The notes under the pieces: model-generated | The model's database searches: none | Told to the model about the DNA's origin: nothing | What the model saw: only the letters and a program-made list of their open reading frames with translations | Assembly (NCBI GenBank): GCA_964627805.1 | Contig: CAZVLA010000007.1 | Coordinates: 1 to 35,159 of the forward strand | DNA from: CAZAMI01 sp964627805 | Lineage (GTDB): Archaea > Thermoproteota > Thermoprotei_A > Sulfolobales > NBVN01 | Length of the DNA: 35,159 nucleotides | Direction: 5' to 3' | Part shown: piece after piece, positions 32,228 to 35,159 of the stretch | Position numbering within the stretch: the first letter of the stretch is position 1 | Layout of the letters: every line of letters begins with the position of its first letter | Program-made: the position numbers and the translations under genes

Positions 32228-33125
32228 TTAACTCAGCCTCCTTAATGGACTCCCTAACACTAGCTACGTAGTCCTTAATCCTTGAACCGGTTAACCACTC
32301 TAGAACAGCTATTACTATGTAGATCACGAATGCTAGAGTACCCAACGCACTGATCACCATCAGTAACCCGAAGTTAGTTGATACCCTAGCGACTAACTGC
32401 GTTAGTAACGTAATGACTATGGATATTACGTAGAATATCCATAAGGCCTTAATGCTTGAGGCCTTAACCACGTTCGATAACTTAGCCACTAAGTACGTAG
32501 CTATTACTAACGGGACTAAGGTTATTAGTGATACTAAGTAAGCAGGTAGTAACGCCTGTGATACTGCTTGATTAAGCTCCGCAGTTAACTTGATTATGAG
32601 GTTAACGTTCCTACTCATGAATGCGGTAGCGAATTCACTCATGTGAGCCCTAATGAAGTCCTTAACAGCTACGTACACCCTACTCATTAACCAATTATAC
32701 ATTAACGCAAGCGCTAGGGGGTGGGCAATAGCTGGTGCTACGACACCAGCAACTACGGCACCACTACTTACTCTGAAGTACCTAGCTAGGTTAGCTAGTG
32801 GTAGGGCCAGTAACGCTACCCAAGCAGCGTCGAATACTGAAGTTATTAACACCCTAGGTAACGCATTTATTGCTGAGGTCGCCATCACCTTAGCTATTTC
32901 AGTCGGTTGGGTAGGTCCTCCTAAACCTCTAATCATCTGTAATGAAGCTACCGTAGCTACGGCTACACCAACGAATACCAGCACTATAGATACTGCCCTA
33001 ACCTTAAACCACTTAGCAGCCCCCTCTAAGTACTCAAGACCCTCCACACCCTTACTACTCACTTTCGTACCCTCCTGTAAAGAGCTGTTTACAGGAGGTA
33101 AATAAGTCTTTACATTCTTAACCAT
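32205..33125 (-). CDS. Multi-pass membrane protein, first gene of ABC operon
   Basis: 306 aa with six or so hydrophobic segments and an approximately 40-residue cytoplasmic N-terminus. No family is recognised; a Yip1-like arrangement is conceivable but has no motif support. GAGGTG (33131-33136 on the minus strand) lies 5 nt before the ATG, a strong ribosome-binding site. It overlaps the ATPase gene by 23 nt, so it is likely a subunit or assembly factor of the transporter. Its promoter region contains a 17-bp palindrome between the TATA box and the start. Confidence 0.75.
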   Translation of the reverse strand: MVKNVKTYLPPVNSSLQEGTKVSSKGVEGLEYLEGAAKWFKVRAVSIVLVFVGVAVATVASLQMIRGLGGPTQPTEIAKVMATSAINALPRVLITSVFDAAWVALLALPLANLARYFRVSSGAVVAGVVAPAIAHPLALALMYNWLMSRVYVAVKDFIRAHMSEFATAFMSRNVNLIIKLTAELNQAVSQALLPAYLVSLITLVPLVIATYLVAKLSNVVKASSIKALWIFYVISIVITLLTQLVARVSTNFGLLMVISALGTLAFVIYIVIAVLEWLTGSRIKDYVASVRESIKEAELIESGGSG

Positions 33126-33142
33126 GAATACACCTCAAGAAT

Positions 33143-33166
33143 ACCTCGGAGAGCGAGGTATTTAAG
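33143..33166 (-). promoter_or_regulatory. TATA box and palindromic operator candidate of ABC operon
   Basis: On the minus strand a TATA-like CTTAAATA (33159-33166) is followed at once by the perfect inverted repeat ACCTCG-CTCTC-CGAGGT (33143-33159), just ahead of the expected transcription start near 33138. A repressor bound there would block polymerase. The second inverted repeat TTCCC...GGGAA (about 33169-33183) lies just upstream of the TATA box. Confidence 0.4.
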
Positions 33167-33192
33167 TATTTCCCTATCGGGGAAAATACTTA

Positions 33193-35157
33193 TTAAGACC
33201 TACCATGTAATGCCCTACCAATAACTACACCAATGACTAAGCCGGCTATGAAGAGCAGTATCAGCAGTGAAGCTACGGTTGCCGTAGTTAATGTCTTAGT
33301 AGGTACTAACTTAACCGTAGTTGCTGTAGTCGTCGTTGTTACGGTCCTCGTAGTTACTGAGGTAGTCGTCGATACCCTAGACTTAGTTACTGTCACGGTG
33401 GATACTGAAGTAGTTGTTTCGGTCTTAGTCCTAGTTACGGTACTAGTCACGGTTGACGTCTTAGTCACGGTAGTAGTTAATGCCTGCGGCTGCTTAGGAG
33501 GCTTAGGTAACTGCTTCACCGAGTTAATCAGTAGTAGTGAGTACGCTGATGCGTACTCGTAGAGCCTTATCTTAGCTAGTGAGTCATTAATCGTCTCGGC
33601 CCTCTCGAGGTACAGTATAGGTAGTATCGGGGTTAGCCCGAACTCCTGAGCCCTACCTATCAGTACCTCAGCACCTTCCCTAGCGTACGGTGCTAACTCC
33701 TTCTGAGTTCCGTAGTAAGCATGCATAGCTGCTACGTCGTAGGTTAAGGCATTAACTACGTAGGCAGCAGCCCTAACGTACTCACCCCTACTTATTAACT
33801 CCATAGCCCTACCTAAGTCGACTCCGTAGCCCTTACCACCTAAGCTACTTAAGTAAGCATCAACACTTACTGCGAAGTGCAGTAACGTATTAACCCCCCT
33901 AGCTAGTAAGTCACTACTTAATGACTTACCGTAGTTGCTGTACCTCATAGCTAACCTAGCGTAGTCAAGTGCTGTCCTAGCTCTCCAGTATGAGTATATT
34001 GAGTAGTAGAGAGCGTCATTACCTATGGAGACCGGGTATAGCTGAGCCTGAGTAGCTTCCTTAGCTGTTTCATTAGCGTCCTGAAGCCTTATGTATGAAG
34101 CTATAGCTAACTGAATACTCACGTCGGTGTAGCCCCTACTCCTTAACTCCTTAAGTAGGGACCGGGTCTCATTAAGTACTTCATGAGTAGCTCTTAAGTA
34201 CTTCCTAACACCGTCCTTAAGTACCTTAATAATACCCTCAGTAGTTACTTCCTTACTAGCCTTAACTAATTGGTTTAGGTATGAAGCTAGTATAGCTGAT
34301 ATGAATGCTTCAGAAGCAGCACTGTAGTACTTACCACTCCCTAAGTACTCCTCACACTTACTGATATGCTCCTTAACCTCCTTAAGTAAGTCCTTGAGGG
34401 GTCCTGAAGTTACCTTACCTTCAACACTACTTAAGTTAAGCTTAGCTTGAGTTAGCATGTAGTTAGTTATTCCCTTAAGCTCATTAAGTAACCAAGTAGG
34501 GTACTTAAGTGTTGGTTTAGGTAGCTTAAGCTCCTTACCAGTGAAGTACTTGTATGCCTCAGCAACGCTACCTACCTCAATAACCTTAACACCTAACTTC
34601 TCACCTAACTTAGTAACGTTTACAGTTACGGGTACTACCCTCTCCGAAATTATCACTGTATTACCTACGGTCCTATTCTCAACGACCCTCCTCATCTCCT
34701 TAACTACTGACTGACCCTTAGGTATTAGGAAGACCTTAATACCTACCTTAGCCATAGCTTCTAACTTCTCAGGAACACCACCTACTGGACCTATAGTACC
34801 GTCCGGCTCGATCATCCCGGTCATCGATACGTTACTCCTTAACCTAGCACCGGTTAGGAGGGCTAGGAGAGCTACGGTAGTTGCTCCACTAGCACTCGGA
34901 CCACCAACCATCTCTGAGTTAGACCTTATCCTAACGAAGAAGTCGTAATTACTTAGCGGTACTCCAGCGTAGGTTGACGCAACCATAGCAGCTACCCTAG
35001 TAGCTGCCTGCATATCTATCTGAGTTAGTGGCTCAGCTGAGAAGTAGACCGTACCACTACCTGGGTAAGCAATACCTGCCTGTAACTCCGTAGCTACTCC
35101 ATGCATCACACCACCAGCTATGTAGACGGCAGGTACCCTCAACGTAACGAATCTCAT
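33193..35157 (-). CDS. Archaeal S16 (Lon-type) serine protease, surface anchored; 5' end may be missing
   Basis: At least 654 aa. Residues 20-200 hold a Lon-type protease domain: catalytic Ser88 in GGPSASGATT and Lys131 in GGVPEKLEA. Their 43-residue spacing equals that of E. coli Lon. No AAA+ ATPase domain is present. A helical region follows (about 215-560), then a Thr/Ser/Val stalk (about 575-625, rich in TTT and TVT units) and a C-terminal membrane helix (ATVASLLILLFIAGLVIGVVIG). Such COG1750-type archaeal proteins are normally exported, yet no signal peptide is seen: the ATG lies 3 nt from the window edge, so the real start is probably outside. Site of action is likely the cell surface. 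Confidence 0.85.
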   Translation of the reverse strand: MRFVTLRVPAVYIAGGVMHGVATELQAGIAYPGSGTVYFSAEPLTQIDMQAATRVAAMVASTYAGVPLSNYDFFVRIRSNSEMVGGPSASGATTVALLALLTGARLRSNVSMTGMIEPDGTIGPVGGVPEKLEAMAKVGIKVFLIPKGQSVVKEMRRVVENRTVGNTVIISERVVPVTVNVTKLGEKLGVKVIEVGSVAEAYKYFTGKELKLPKPTLKYPTWLLNELKGITNYMLTQAKLNLSSVEGKVTSGPLKDLLKEVKEHISKCEEYLGSGKYYSAASEAFISAILASYLNQLVKASKEVTTEGIIKVLKDGVRKYLRATHEVLNETRSLLKELRSRGYTDVSIQLAIASYIRLQDANETAKEATQAQLYPVSIGNDALYYSIYSYWRARTALDYARLAMRYSNYGKSLSSDLLARGVNTLLHFAVSVDAYLSSLGGKGYGVDLGRAMELISRGEYVRAAAYVVNALTYDVAAMHAYYGTQKELAPYAREGAEVLIGRAQEFGLTPILPILYLERAETINDSLAKIRLYEYASAYSLLLINSVKQLPKPPKQPQALTTTVTKTSTVTSTVTRTKTETTTSVSTVTVTKSRVSTTTSVTTRTVTTTTTATTVKLVPTKTLTTATVASLLILLFIAGLVIGVVIGRALHGRS

Positions 35158-35159
35158 TA

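Noticed and set aside
33233..33562. Plus-strand Val-rich reading frame
   Set aside because: It is the complement of the Thr-rich stalk codons of the S16 protease.

Overview
This window is from a thermophilic archaeon, most likely a crenarchaeote (Thermoproteota). The signs are short CRISPR repeats of 24 nt ending in GAAAG, TATA boxes about 25-30 nt upstream of largely leaderless genes, GAGGTG ribosome-binding sites, and archaeal families (HerA/NurA, Dph6, geranylgeranyl-reductase-like flavoprotein, archaeal S16 protease with a Thr-rich stalk, COG1361-type surface protein). No rRNA, tRNA or transposase was found. I could not fix the genus. Most of the window has a strong word bias (GTAC, CTAG, TTAA, TACGTA) and favours TTA, GTA, AGG, AGT and ACT codons.

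Layout. (1) 1-5942 is a CRISPR cassette. Two arrays with the same repeat (14 and 7 repeats) lie in opposite orientation, each with a near-identical ~190-bp leader on its outer side, so both are transcribed inward. Between their trailer ends sits a tight same-strand block: a Csx1-like CARF protein without its HEPN nuclease domain, a decayed CARF-like relic on the other strand, and overlapping nurA-herA. No cas1, cas2 or interference-complex gene is present. (2) 6068-12085 holds a class II ribonucleotide reductase, a GT4 glycosyltransferase, an unknown protein, an Lrp-type regulator with a Cys cluster, and a TauE/SafE exporter coupled to a 43-aa protein. (3) 12339-18766 holds a GltPh-type transporter, a DUF998-like membrane protein, a methyltransferase without a standard start codon, a 442-aa orphan, a PsiE-like protein, a radical SAM protein and a possible ECF S-component. 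(4) 18763-24877 holds a TPR protein with a 50-aa membrane partner, a flavoprotein, an unknown protein, a Dph6-like ligase, and a second CRISPR-related locus: a predicted CARF-PIN protein followed by cas6. (5) 24887-35157, all on the minus strand, holds an EamA half-transporter, a CBS/DRTGG family II pyrophosphatase, an AIM24-family protein, a four-gene MacB/LolD-type ABC operon with a large cell-surface protein, and an S16 protease whose 5' end may run past the window.

How it fits together. Cas6 (24098-24877) is the likely maker of crRNAs from both arrays. The CARF-PIN and Csx1-like proteins are candidate sensors of cyclic oligoadenylate, which implies a type III system elsewhere in the genome. 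NurA-HerA is a DNA end-resection machine whose placement between two arrays suggests a CRISPR-linked DNA-processing role. That last link is inference from position only.
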